Assembly: GCF_000156655.1 (NCBI RefSeq)
Contig: NZ_DS996843.1
Coordinates: 115,895-169,682 of the forward strand
From: Holdemanella biformis DSM 3989
Lineage (GTDB): Bacteria > Bacillota_I > Bacilli_A > Erysipelotrichales > Erysipelotrichaceae
DNA: 53,788 nucleotides
Direction: 5' to 3'
Shown here: positions 35,541-43,282 of the stretch, in pieces
Position numbering within the stretch: position 1 is the stretch's first letter
How the letters are laid out: each line of letters begins with the position of its first letter
Made by a program: the position numbers and the translations under genes
The notes under the pieces: generated by a model
Told to the model about the DNA's origin: nothing
Database searches by the model: none
What the model saw: the letters and a program-made list of their open reading frames with translations, nothing else

Positions 35541-35924
35541 ATGAATCAATGACTGAATCTATATTAAATCTAGGAACACGCTTAATTGATGATGGATTTG
35601 ATTAATTCATTATGATTACGGCAGATCCTCATGTATTAAGTAGAAACAAAAGGAAAAACATGCAAAACACACGTTGTAGCTGATGATGTGACAAGCGATA
35701 CATTACGTGATCTACTATATAATGAACTACGTTTTGGTGTTCGTACTCTAATCTTTGTAGCCAACTTCTTCTTATTACCACGAGTTTGTTTGGCATTAAA
35801 AGATTATCGTAACCTAATGCCAGATACAATTGGATTAATTGTCTTTGACAATACAGAATGGACAAACTTTTCAAGTCCCACCGTACATGTTGTACTTATG
35901 GGTATTTTTATTTTTATACCTTAA
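35541..35924 (+). pseudogene. Decayed LacI-family regulator fragment
   Basis: Translating in pieces gives a short MTESILNLGTRLIDDGFD-type start, then after stops the frame from 35641. It reads THVVADDVTSDTLRDLL and later MPDTIGLIVFDNTEWTNFSSPT. The last stretch is the characteristic LacI/PurR effector-domain signature (IPEDIGLIGFDNTEW-like). The DNA-binding domain is missing and frames change at least twice, so the gene is dead. It fills the gap between the YwaF-like gene and the DUF4143 gene. Confidence 0.7.
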
Positions 35925-36034
35925 ACATTACGTGCATTTTCATTTTTCATCAGTTATAACTTATGATTTTATATTTTTAACACTGTTCATCACTTATAAA
36001 TGTGTTAAACTATAATTAAAGGAGGCTTTAAATT

Positions 36035-37249
36035 ATGATCAAACGTGAACTATATATGAGTCGCATCCGTCCATTCATAGGAACTGACTTAATCAAAGTC
36101 ATGACTGGGATTCGCCGCTGTGGCAAATCCGTCATGTTAAAGCTAATTCAACAAGAGCTTACAGAGTCTGGTATCAATCCAAAACAGTTTATCTCTATCA
36201 ATTTTGAAGATATGAACTACTCCCACTTACAAACTGCACAAGCACTGCATGATGAAATCAGTGCAAGAGCCTCAGAAATAGGAGGAAAAGTTTATCTATT
36301 CTTTGATGAAATACAAGAAGTCAAGGATTGGGAAAAGTGTATCAACTCCTTTCGCGTATCGTTGGATTGTGACATTTACATTACAGGCTCAAACGCAAAT
36401 CTACTATCTAGTGAACTTGCAACGTATTTAGGCGGCCGATATGTAGAATTTGTGATATATCCATTTTCTTTTAAAGAATTCATGGAACTGTATCATTCGA
36501 TTACTCCTGATGCATCCATTCAGCAATGTTTTCAAAAATACCTTATTGTCGGAGGTATGCCTTATCTTTCAAACATTCGTTATGCAGATGCTCCGTCTAA
36601 ACAATATCTTCAAGATCTATTTAACTCTGTTCAACTCAAAGACATCATGAAACGAAATAAAATTCGCGATATTGATTTATTAGAACGAATCATTGCTTAT
36701 GTGATTGCGAATGTGGGAACAACTTTTTCTGCATCCTCACTCGCAAAGTTTTTAAAAAACGAAAAGCGAACTGTATCTCCGGAAACAATTTTGAACTATA
36801 TCAAATACTGTTGTGAAGCTTACTTGTTTTATCAAGTGAAACGAGAAGATTTACAAGGTAAACAAATTCTTTCTTCCAATGAAAAATATTATATTGCCGA
36901 TCACGGCATCCGTGAGGCTATTTTCGGTGGTAATATGCGAGACATCAATCTTATTTTAGAAAATATCGTATATCTAGAATTATTGCGCCGAGGATTTGAT
37001 GTAACTGTAGGAAGAAATGGCAATAAAGAAATAGATTTTGTATGCAATAAACAAGGCGAAAAAATATATGTTCAAGTCACTTATCTATTGGCATCCCAAG
37101 AAACAATTGATCGTGAATTCGGTGCTTATGATCGTATTAAAGATAATTTTCCAAAGTACGTTGTTTCTCTTGATGAATTTGACATGAGCCAAAATGGCAT
37201 CAAGCATCGAAACATCCGTGATTTCCTACTAGCAAAGGAATGGAACTAA
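36035..37249 (+). CDS. AAA ATPase with DUF4143 domain
   Basis: 404 residues, AAAGGAGG before the ATG and TATAAT at 36011-36016. Walker A GIRRCGKSVML near residue 26, Walker B VYLFFDEIQE near 89, sensor ITGSNANLLS. The C-terminal DUF4143 part (KYYIADHGIREAIFGG, ENIVYLELLRRGFDVTVGRNGNKEIDFV) ends in a nuclease-like E-x-DFV strand. These P-loop proteins are common accessory genes of unknown role. A defence or toxin role has been suggested for relatives but is not shown here. Confidence 0.9.
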   Translation: MIKRELYMSRIRPFIGTDLIKVMTGIRRCGKSVMLKLIQQELTESGINPKQFISINFEDMNYSHLQTAQALHDEISARASEIGGKVYLFFDEIQEVKDWEKCINSFRVSLDCDIYITGSNANLLSSELATYLGGRYVEFVIYPFSFKEFMELYHSITPDASIQQCFQKYLIVGGMPYLSNIRYADAPSKQYLQDLFNSVQLKDIMKRNKIRDIDLLERIIAYVIANVGTTFSASSLAKFLKNEKRTVSPETILNYIKYCCEAYLFYQVKREDLQGKQILSSNEKYYIADHGIREAIFGGNMRDINLILENIVYLELLRRGFDVTVGRNGNKEIDFVCNKQGEKIYVQVTYLLASQETIDREFGAYDRIKDNFPKYVVSLDEFDMSQNGIKHRNIRDFLLAKEWN

Positions 37250-37278
37250 ACAAAACGGCAAAATATTTCATTAAATAC

Positions 37279-37309
37279 TTGACCTAAAGTTAACTTTAGG
37301 TGCTATCAT
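37279..37309 (+). promoter_or_regulatory. MerR-type promoter/operator of the DXS-like gene
   Basis: TTGACC (-35, 37279-37284) and TATCAT (-10, 37304-37309) are separated by 19 bp, the long spacer typical of MerR-regulated promoters. Between them lies the perfect 20-bp palindrome ACCTAAAGTTAACTTTAGGT (37282-37301), much like SoxR and AdhR/NmlR sites. No MerR gene is found in the window, so the activator acts in trans. Confidence 0.85.
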
Positions 37310-37334
37310 ACCTTCAATTACAGGAGGTAATGAC

Positions 37335-39083
37335 ATGTATTTAGAAAATATTAATGGTCCAAGTGACATTCAAAAATTAAATCTAGATGAATTACGTATT
37401 TTGGCAGATGAAACACGTGATGCACTTATCCACAAAATTTCCCTTGCCGGAGGACATAATGGTCCTAACTTAGGTATGGTCGAAGTAACTACTGCATTAC
37501 ACTATGTTTTTCATTCGCCAATTGATAAATTCGTCTTTGACGTTTCTCATCAGTCTTATCCACATAAAATCCTAACTGGACGAAAACAAGCTTTTTTGGA
37601 TGAAGAACACTTTCATGATGTAACTGGATATACAAACCCAGAAGAAAGTGAACACGATTTCTTTACGATTGGACACACATCTACATCGATTTCTTTAGCT
37701 TTGGGTTTGGCAAAAGGAAGAGATTTAAATCATGGAAAAGAAAACATCATTGCGATTATCGGAGATGGTTCTCTTTCTGGTGGCGAAGCCTTAGAAGCCT
37801 TGGACTATGCAGGAGAATATAGAAACAATTTAATTATTATTGTGAATGATAATGATCAAAGTATTGCTGAAAACCATGGTGGTTTATATAAAAATTTAAA
37901 GGAACTTCGTGAATCCAATGGAAATTGCACAAACAATATCTTTAAAAGTTTTGGTTTGGAATACCATTATTTAGAGGATGGACATGACCTATTTAAATTG
38001 GTGGATTTATTCAATTCTGTAAAAGATATTGATCATCCTGTTGTACTACATATTCATACTATTAAAGGAAAAGGTTTGGCTTATGCCGAAAAAAATAGAG
38101 AAGCATGGCATGCAGGTGGTCCTTTCCATGTGGAAGATGGTAGTCCTCGTTTTACTAGTGGAAGTAATGACACGACTGTATTTGACAGCATTAAAACACT
38201 TCTAGACAACAACGAAAAAGCCATTGTATTAAATGCAGGAACACCAATGGGACTTGGTTTTACACAAGATGTTCGTCAAGAATATGTAGATCGTGGACAA
38301 TTTATCGATGTAGGTATCGCCGAAGAAAACATGGTCGCAATGAGTAGCGGTATTGCCAAAAATGGAGGAACCGCCGTATTTGGAACCTATGCCCCATTCC
38401 TTCAAAGAACCTATGACCAGCTTTCACACGATTTATGTTTAAATGATAATCCAGCAGTAATGCTTGTGTTGAGTCCTGGTGTCTATGGCATGAATTCCAA
38501 TACGCATATCGCCCTATGCGACATCCAAATGTTTGCGCACATCCCAAATCTTATTTATTTAGCACCAACCACAAAAGAAGAATATGAACAAATGTTTAAG
38601 TACGCGACTACACAAAAGGATCATCCGGTTGGTATTCGTATTCCCGCAAGTTTTGTTTCTAGTGGAATCAAAGATGAAACAGATTATTCTGTACTTAAAA
38701 ATAAAGTTGAAATCCAAGGAGAAAAATTCGCAATCTTTGCGGTTGGATGTATGTTAGCTTTAGCAAAAAAAGTTGCAGAAAAAATAAAAGAAGAAATTGG
38801 CATTCAAATTACAGTCATCAATCCTAGATTTTTAACTGGATTAGATATAGAGTTATTAGAAAAGTTAAAGAAAAATCATACGCACATTCTAACTTTAGAA
38901 GATGGAGAACTCGTATCTGGATATGGTCAAAATATCGCATCTTATTATGGAGATAGTGATATAAAAGTAAAGAATTATGGTATCTCAAAAGCTTTCCACA
39001 CAGACTATGATCCAAATGAATTATTAGTTCAAAATGGCATGTCTGTTGAAAATCTGTTTCAATATATACAAGAGAATATTTAA
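37335..39083 (+). CDS. DXS-like thiamine diphosphate enzyme
   Basis: 582 residues, AGGAGG upstream. It has the 1-deoxy-D-xylulose-5-phosphate synthase layout: GGHNGPNLGMVE (family GGHLAPNLG), HQSYPHKILTGR, TPP motif GDGSLSGGEALEALDYAGE..NDN, and the KGKG..WHAGGPF His. It is ~40 residues shorter than usual. The pyrimidine-domain Glu motif is VGIAEENM rather than AEQHA. The YGADGxTHQ region reads YGMNSNTHI (Asp lost, His kept) and the substrate-phosphate RYPR Arg region reads IRIPA. It may be a DXS paralogue with a changed acceptor. No other isoprenoid gene is near, and a MerR-type promoter controls it. Confidence 0.82.
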   Translation: MYLENINGPSDIQKLNLDELRILADETRDALIHKISLAGGHNGPNLGMVEVTTALHYVFHSPIDKFVFDVSHQSYPHKILTGRKQAFLDEEHFHDVTGYTNPEESEHDFFTIGHTSTSISLALGLAKGRDLNHGKENIIAIIGDGSLSGGEALEALDYAGEYRNNLIIIVNDNDQSIAENHGGLYKNLKELRESNGNCTNNIFKSFGLEYHYLEDGHDLFKLVDLFNSVKDIDHPVVLHIHTIKGKGLAYAEKNREAWHAGGPFHVEDGSPRFTSGSNDTTVFDSIKTLLDNNEKAIVLNAGTPMGLGFTQDVRQEYVDRGQFIDVGIAEENMVAMSSGIAKNGGTAVFGTYAPFLQRTYDQLSHDLCLNDNPAVMLVLSPGVYGMNSNTHIALCDIQMFAHIPNLIYLAPTTKEEYEQMFKYATTQKDHPVGIRIPASFVSSGIKDETDYSVLKNKVEIQGEKFAIFAVGCMLALAKKVAEKIKEEIGIQITVINPRFLTGLDIELLEKLKKNHTHILTLEDGELVSGYGQNIASYYGDSDIKVKNYGISKAFHTDYDPNELLVQNGMSVENLFQYIQENI

Positions 39084-39263
39084 GACCGAACATCTTTTTT
39101 TAATCCATTCTCAAAACGATAAATTTATTCAAGAATCATTTTATTATTTTCCAAATGTCCTTTAATAACACTTTATATGAATTCACAAATATTAATAAGG
39201 ATGAAAAGTGTGCTTTTTGCACGAAAATAGTCTTTTTAAGGCAACATCACTGAAATCATAAAC

Positions 39264-39299
39264 AAGAAAAAAACTCGTCTATATGTAAAAACGAGTTTT
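39264..39299 (-). terminator. Terminator after the phosphoribosyltransferase gene
   Basis: Stem AAAACTCGT/ACGAGTTTT, 12-base loop, followed by TTTTTCTTG on the minus strand. The preceding ~180 bases after the DXS-like gene hold no gene; a weak GTGC/GCAC hairpin near 39210-39222 may be that gene's terminator. Confidence 0.88.
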
Positions 39300-39312
39300 A
39301 TTAGAATAATTA

Positions 39313-39879
39313 TTATTTCATTTCTCCATAACCATCATCAGTTTTTGTGAATAATGGAAGTTTCTTTAAAAAGACAATATCCTCTCGATTTGCAGCATTG
39401 CCCTCAGCTAGTAGTGCTGCTTTTTTTACAACCTCAGCTCCCGCATTCTGAGCTAAAACTTCTAATGCATGCAAAGATTCTCCTGTAGAAATGACATCAT
39501 CAATGATGCAAATTCTCTTATTTTTAATTTTACTTGCATCCACACCATCCAAATATAAGTGTTGTTCCCCAGTTGTAGTAATGGAATGAACTGATGCACT
39601 CACAACATCTTTCATATATGACTTTTCACTTTTTCTTGCCACAATAAATTCATTTAATCCAAGACACTTACTAACTTCATAAGCTAAGGCAATTCCTTTT
39701 GCCTCAGCTGTTAAAATCGCATCCACTGGCCCAATCATTTCTGCAAGTTTTGGTGCGCATGCAGCTACAAGTTCTGTATCACCCAAAACCACAAAGCTTG
39801 CGAATGCCATTGTTTCATTGATAGGGATAAAAGAAAGTGTTCTTGTTATTCCACATAATTCCATCGTATATTCTTTCAT
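39313..39879 (-). CDS. Purine phosphoribosyltransferase-family protein (apt/xpt-like)
   Basis: 188 residues from the ATG at 39879 with GGAGGAGAAT upstream. PRPP-binding motif ICIIDDVISTGESL, with VDAILTAEAKGIALAYEVSK before it. Type I PRT of the adenine/xanthine branch. The adjacent upstream permease of the NCS2 type supports purine salvage. The exact base is not decided by sequence. Confidence 0.87.
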   Translation of the reverse strand: MKEYTMELCGITRTLSFIPINETMAFASFVVLGDTELVAACAPKLAEMIGPVDAILTAEAKGIALAYEVSKCLGLNEFIVARKSEKSYMKDVVSASVHSITTTGEQHLYLDGVDASKIKNKRICIIDDVISTGESLHALEVLAQNAGAEVVKKAALLAEGNAANREDIVFLKKLPLFTKTDDGYGEMK

Positions 39880-39891
39880 ATTCTCCTCCAA

Positions 39892-40950
39892 TTAGATTCC
39901 TAACATTCTAACTACAATTCCTGCAACCATACCTAAGAATGGATTTGTGACTGCAGTAACAACTAATGTTGAACCTCCTACTGCAGCATTTGCGGCTAGT
40001 GCTGCTGGTGCATCTAGTGCTACTGTTTTAAAGATTCCTAAGACAAACAAAAAGCCGGCAATAGAAGATGCGGGTACATACTTACTGATTTTAGGAAGAA
40101 CACCCATGATTAGAATCACACCAATCACAACCATCATGGCAACCCCAGCCCATACTGGATGTGGTGCACTTGCGGTTGCGGAAATGATCGATTCAACAGG
40201 GGCTCCACCAAAGAAAGAAGATCCCATATCAGCTAATGATGAAATCAATGTTAAGTGATCCACATTATAGTTTCCGCTGCTCGCCATACTTGCAGTAATC
40301 GAACCAAAAGAAATATTTGAACCAATATTAAGACAAACCATTCCTAAAGCACCCATAATGACATTTGCGTTAATTGTGAATTTTTGTCGCATGAATTTAT
40401 CATCTACAACGACAATATTTTCTTTTTCCTTCTTGAAAATCGCATTAGCGATACATGAAGCCACAACTGAAATAACGATGGTATAAACTAAAGTATTACT
40501 ATCGTTTCTTGTGATGAAATATGTGATCAATGCTGCCGCAAGCGATACTCCACCAGCTAATTTATCCTTTTTGATCATATCCATAGCGGCTTTAGTCAAG
40601 ATAATACCAACACCGGCCATCATACCGAATGCGATATCTTCTCCAATGAAATCTACAATTTTAGTTAGTAATCCAAAAGCTCCAATCAACGCCATGATTA
40701 CAGCACCAAAGAAAATCATCGTACAACGCTCTGAACGATTCTTTCCTGCACTACCAGCATATGTGATTGTTTCTGCCTGAAATGAAATAGGAGCTACGCT
40801 TTGTGTAAGTGTATTCCCAATTGCTCCAATAAAGAATGCCATTGCGGTTGGAATCGATGCGAATCCAAATGTAAGTGCCAATAATCCTTGTGGCAATCCA
40901 TTTAAAACAACGCCAATAATTGCCAAAATGTCCGTTAAAATGTTTGTCAT
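39892..40950 (-). CDS. NCS2-like nucleobase permease, short form
   Basis: 352 residues from the ATG at 40950 (GGAGGAGAAAGG upstream). About 10-12 hydrophobic segments with NCS2-like features (TQSVAPISFQAETITYAGSAGKNRSERCTMIFFGAVIMALIGAFG-type, GMMAGVGIILTKAAMDMI, and a late GGAPVESIISATASAPH). It is shorter than AzgA or uracil permeases (~430). It shares an operon with the purine PRT and is divergent from a LysR regulator, which likely controls it. Confidence 0.83.
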   Translation of the reverse strand: MTNILTDILAIIGVVLNGLPQGLLALTFGFASIPTAMAFFIGAIGNTLTQSVAPISFQAETITYAGSAGKNRSERCTMIFFGAVIMALIGAFGLLTKIVDFIGEDIAFGMMAGVGIILTKAAMDMIKKDKLAGGVSLAAALITYFITRNDSNTLVYTIVISVVASCIANAIFKKEKENIVVVDDKFMRQKFTINANVIMGALGMVCLNIGSNISFGSITASMASSGNYNVDHLTLISSLADMGSSFFGGAPVESIISATASAPHPVWAGVAMMVVIGVILIMGVLPKISKYVPASSIAGFLFVLGIFKTVALDAPAALAANAAVGGSTLVVTAVTNPFLGMVAGIVVRMLGI

Positions 40951-40998
40951 AATACCTTTCTCCTCCAAAAAAATAAAAAACAATTGTATTATAAGCAA

Positions 40999-41018
40999 AA
41001 TATAAATATATTAATATT
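40999..41018. promoter_or_regulatory. Near-palindrome in the permease-LysR divergent region
   Basis: A 20-bp AT-rich sequence AATATAAATATATTAATATT is palindromic at 18 of 20 positions. It sits near a TATAAT box on each strand (minus for the permease, plus at 41038-41043 for the lysR gene). This is where a LysR-type regulator would bind. AT-richness makes it a weak call. Confidence 0.35.
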
Positions 41019-41066
41019 ACTATTTTTACTTATGTTATATAATATTTATATTATAGGAGAAATATT

Positions 41067-41942
41067 ATGACACTTGATTCTTATCGTAACTTTGTAGCCA
41101 TTGTAAATTGTGGAAGTATTTCGGCAGCATCCAAACAATTGTTGATTGCCCAACCTTCTTTGAGTAATCAATTAAAAAACATTGAAAAAACATATGGAGC
41201 TAAACTCATTCATCGTGGAAGTCGAAACATTGAATTAACAGAAGCGGGTCGTATATTTTATACAAAAGCCCGTGAAATTTGTCGTATTGAAAATAGTATT
41301 AGTACTTCGCTTTCTAGTCAGAATACAGGCTATAGAGAACAATTGAAAATTTCTATTCCAGCAGGAAACTCTGTTCATTACATTCATAAGTTATTCGAAG
41401 ATTTTGTGAGCAATCATCCGAATATCAATTATGATGTTTATGAAATTGCCAGTGATTTTGTAGTTCCCAATGTTTTAAACAACATTACAGAAATTGGCTT
41501 GGTTCGTGCAAGCATTCCTCAATATGGGGCATTAGAAACTTTTCCGTATGAAAAAGATGACATTGTAGCTGTGATTCCTAAGGGGCATCCTTTATCCAAG
41601 AAAACTACGCCTATTGAAATCGAAGAATTTCAAGGCATCCCTTTAGCGATTCCTTTTGATATTTCAAATACAGTTTATACTGTGTTTGGTCAACATGCCG
41701 TTGCGTATAATGTTGCGATTATTACCTCCATCAACGAAACTGCAATCGAATGGGCACGTACATTTAACTCAATCGCAATCATCCCTTTTTCTGATGCGGA
41801 TACAAGACATACTATGGATATGATTATTCGTCCTATCAATGATCCAGGTATGTATATTTCCAGTGTATTCTTGATTCGAAAAGATCGAGAATTATCTTTT
41901 GCAGGCAAATTATTTTTAGAAGAAATTGGCGTTTTGAAGTAA
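41067..41942 (+). CDS. LysR-family transcriptional regulator
   Basis: 291 residues. The N-terminal wHTH reads YRNFVAIVNCGSISAASKQLLIAQPSLSNQLKNIEKTYG; the rest is a LysR substrate domain. Divergent from the permease-PRT pair, so a purine-related effector is plausible but inferred. AGGAGAAA precedes the ATG. Confidence 0.93.
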   Translation: MTLDSYRNFVAIVNCGSISAASKQLLIAQPSLSNQLKNIEKTYGAKLIHRGSRNIELTEAGRIFYTKAREICRIENSISTSLSSQNTGYREQLKISIPAGNSVHYIHKLFEDFVSNHPNINYDVYEIASDFVVPNVLNNITEIGLVRASIPQYGALETFPYEKDDIVAVIPKGHPLSKKTTPIEIEEFQGIPLAIPFDISNTVYTVFGQHAVAYNVAIITSINETAIEWARTFNSIAIIPFSDADTRHTMDMIIRPINDPGMYISSVFLIRKDRELSFAGKLFLEEIGVLK

Positions 41943-41949
41943 ATCATAT

Positions 41950-41977
41950 TGACTTATTATTTATGTAATATATAATT
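41950..41977 (+). promoter_or_regulatory. Promoter of the DUF2975-HTH pair
   Basis: TTGACT (41950-41955), 16-bp spacer, TATAAT (41972-41977). The leader is about 40 bases, to the ATG at 42023. Confidence 0.8.
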
Positions 41978-42022
41978 AAATTAACGCTAAACATTAATTA
42001 TTTAATGCTAGGAGGTAATATC

Positions 42023-42619
42023 ATGAATGATAAGTCTAAAGATTTATTAAAGAAAATGTGCTTTATTTTAAAAATCGTTCGATGGGTTTGTTTAATCTCT
42101 GTTGCGTTGTTAATTGGACTAAGCTTATTTTATGCCTTCAACAAGGATGTATATAATACTCTATTTGGAAGTATAAGAATTGACTATCTTCAATTAACTT
42201 TTAATGATGATTCGGCATTAAGCAAAGATAAAATGTCAATATGGTTACCATTGATTTTCTTAATCACCGCTATATTTGTATTTATTATATATAAAGCTGT
42301 ACAAACAATTGAATCCATTTGTACGATTACGATGAATCATACTCCATTTGATGTTAGTGTTTCTAATCATCTGAAAAACCTTGCCAAGTATATTCTTGTA
42401 GGTGGTATTGTCTTTAATATTCTTGAAGTATGTCGTATTATGCAATTTAAACAAACCATCAACTTCGATTTACTTTTCAACACTAAATATGTTACACAAA
42501 TCAATTTTGATATTCGTCTTCACTTAAGCTTCCTCGTTTTTGCCGCCCTTATCTATTTATTGTCTTATATATTTAGATATGGACAAGAACTACAACAATT
42601 GAGTGATGAGACGTTATAA
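42023..42619 (+). CDS. DUF2975 membrane protein
   Basis: 198 residues from the ATG at 42023 with AGGAGGTAATATC upstream. Four membrane helices, at ~12-38, ~75-95, ~120-140 and ~155-180. DUF2975 proteins (B. subtilis YoaS-like) are typically encoded directly before a small YozG-like HTH protein, as here. The pair has no settled function. Confidence 0.85.
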   Translation: MNDKSKDLLKKMCFILKIVRWVCLISVALLIGLSLFYAFNKDVYNTLFGSIRIDYLQLTFNDDSALSKDKMSIWLPLIFLITAIFVFIIYKAVQTIESICTITMNHTPFDVSVSNHLKNLAKYILVGGIVFNILEVCRIMQFKQTINFDLLFNTKYVTQINFDIRLHLSFLVFAALIYLLSYIFRYGQELQQLSDETL

Positions 42620-42621
42620 TT

Positions 42622-42843
42622 ATGGGTAAGATCATATTGCGATTAGATCGTGTCATGGCCGATCGAAAAATGAGTTTAAAAGAGTTATCTGAGAAAGTTG
42701 GCGTCAGCAATGTCAACTTATCAAAAATGAAAACGGGTAAGATTTCTGCGATTCGCTTCTCTACTTTAGAAGCCATTTGTGAAGTATTAAATTGTCAACC
42801 TGGTGATATATTAGAATATGTAAAAGACGATGAAAATAGCTAG
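42622..42843 (+). CDS. YozG-like small XRE/Cro HTH regulator
   Basis: 73 residues, nearly all one HTH domain: RVMADRKMSLKELSEKVGVSNVNLSKMKTGKISAIRFSTLEAICEVLNCQPGD. Begins two bases after the DUF2975 stop. Likely controls its own operon. Terminated by a long hairpin. Confidence 0.92.
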   Translation: MGKIILRLDRVMADRKMSLKELSEKVGVSNVNLSKMKTGKISAIRFSTLEAICEVLNCQPGDILEYVKDDENS

Positions 42844-42866
42844 AAGCACAAACTTCTAGCTATTTT
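42832..42866 (+). terminator. Strong terminator after the YozG-like gene
   Basis: Perfect 14-bp stem AAAATAGCTAGAAG/CTTCTAGCTATTTT with CACAAA loop and a T-rich end, overlapping the stop codon. Confidence 0.95.
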
Positions 42867-42882
42867 ATTATGATTTTAAATT

Positions 42883-43077
42883 TCAATAACCTAAGATTTC
42901 TCTTTCATCACGATTTCTATATATTGTTTTATCCTCAACCAAACGCTCTAATTCTACAGGCTTTTGTCGCAAATATAGCTCTTGTCTTCCCTTGAATTCA
43001 TGAATTTTAGCAACATAAAACAATATTTCATTATCCCAAGTACGATTTTTAAGATTACTATAATCAAAACTTCGCAT
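42883..43077 (-). pseudogene. N-terminal fragment of a Fic-family protein
   Basis: 64 residues beginning MRSFDYSNLKNRTWDNEIL and continuing KIHEFKGRQELYLRQKPVELERLVE, which is the typical N-terminus of Fic (AMP-transferase) proteins. The catalytic HxFx(D/E)GNG motif and wHTH are absent. The frame ends after ~64 codons instead of ~350. It retains a strong GGAGAAGG ribosome site and an operator-like promoter, so a short protein may still be made. Confidence 0.65.
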
Positions 43078-43104
43078 TTCCTTCTCCTCCCAAAGAGAAT
43101 ACTA

Positions 43105-43137
43105 TTTCTCCCAATTATACACTAATTTTGGGAGAAA
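43105..43137 (-). promoter_or_regulatory. Operator-like inverted repeat around the -10 of the Fic fragment
   Basis: Perfect 10-bp inverted repeat TTTCTCCCAA/TTGGGAGAAA with a 13-bp spacer. The minus strand reads TATAAT between the arms (plus 43114-43119). A further TTGGGAG lies at 43148-43154 and a CTCCCAA at 43086-43092, making four half-sites. The remaining ~145 bases to the ABC permease gene show no gene. Confidence 0.6.
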
Positions 43138-43282
43138 AAGAATGAGTTGGGAGTAAAAAACATGAATCAAAATATATAAATCAACCTTTAAGCCTTTTAA
43201 TGTAAACCTCTCTATCTTTTTTGATATTAACTTAATTATTTGAACTCGATTTTATGTATATTCTGCATTCATTTTGAATCCA

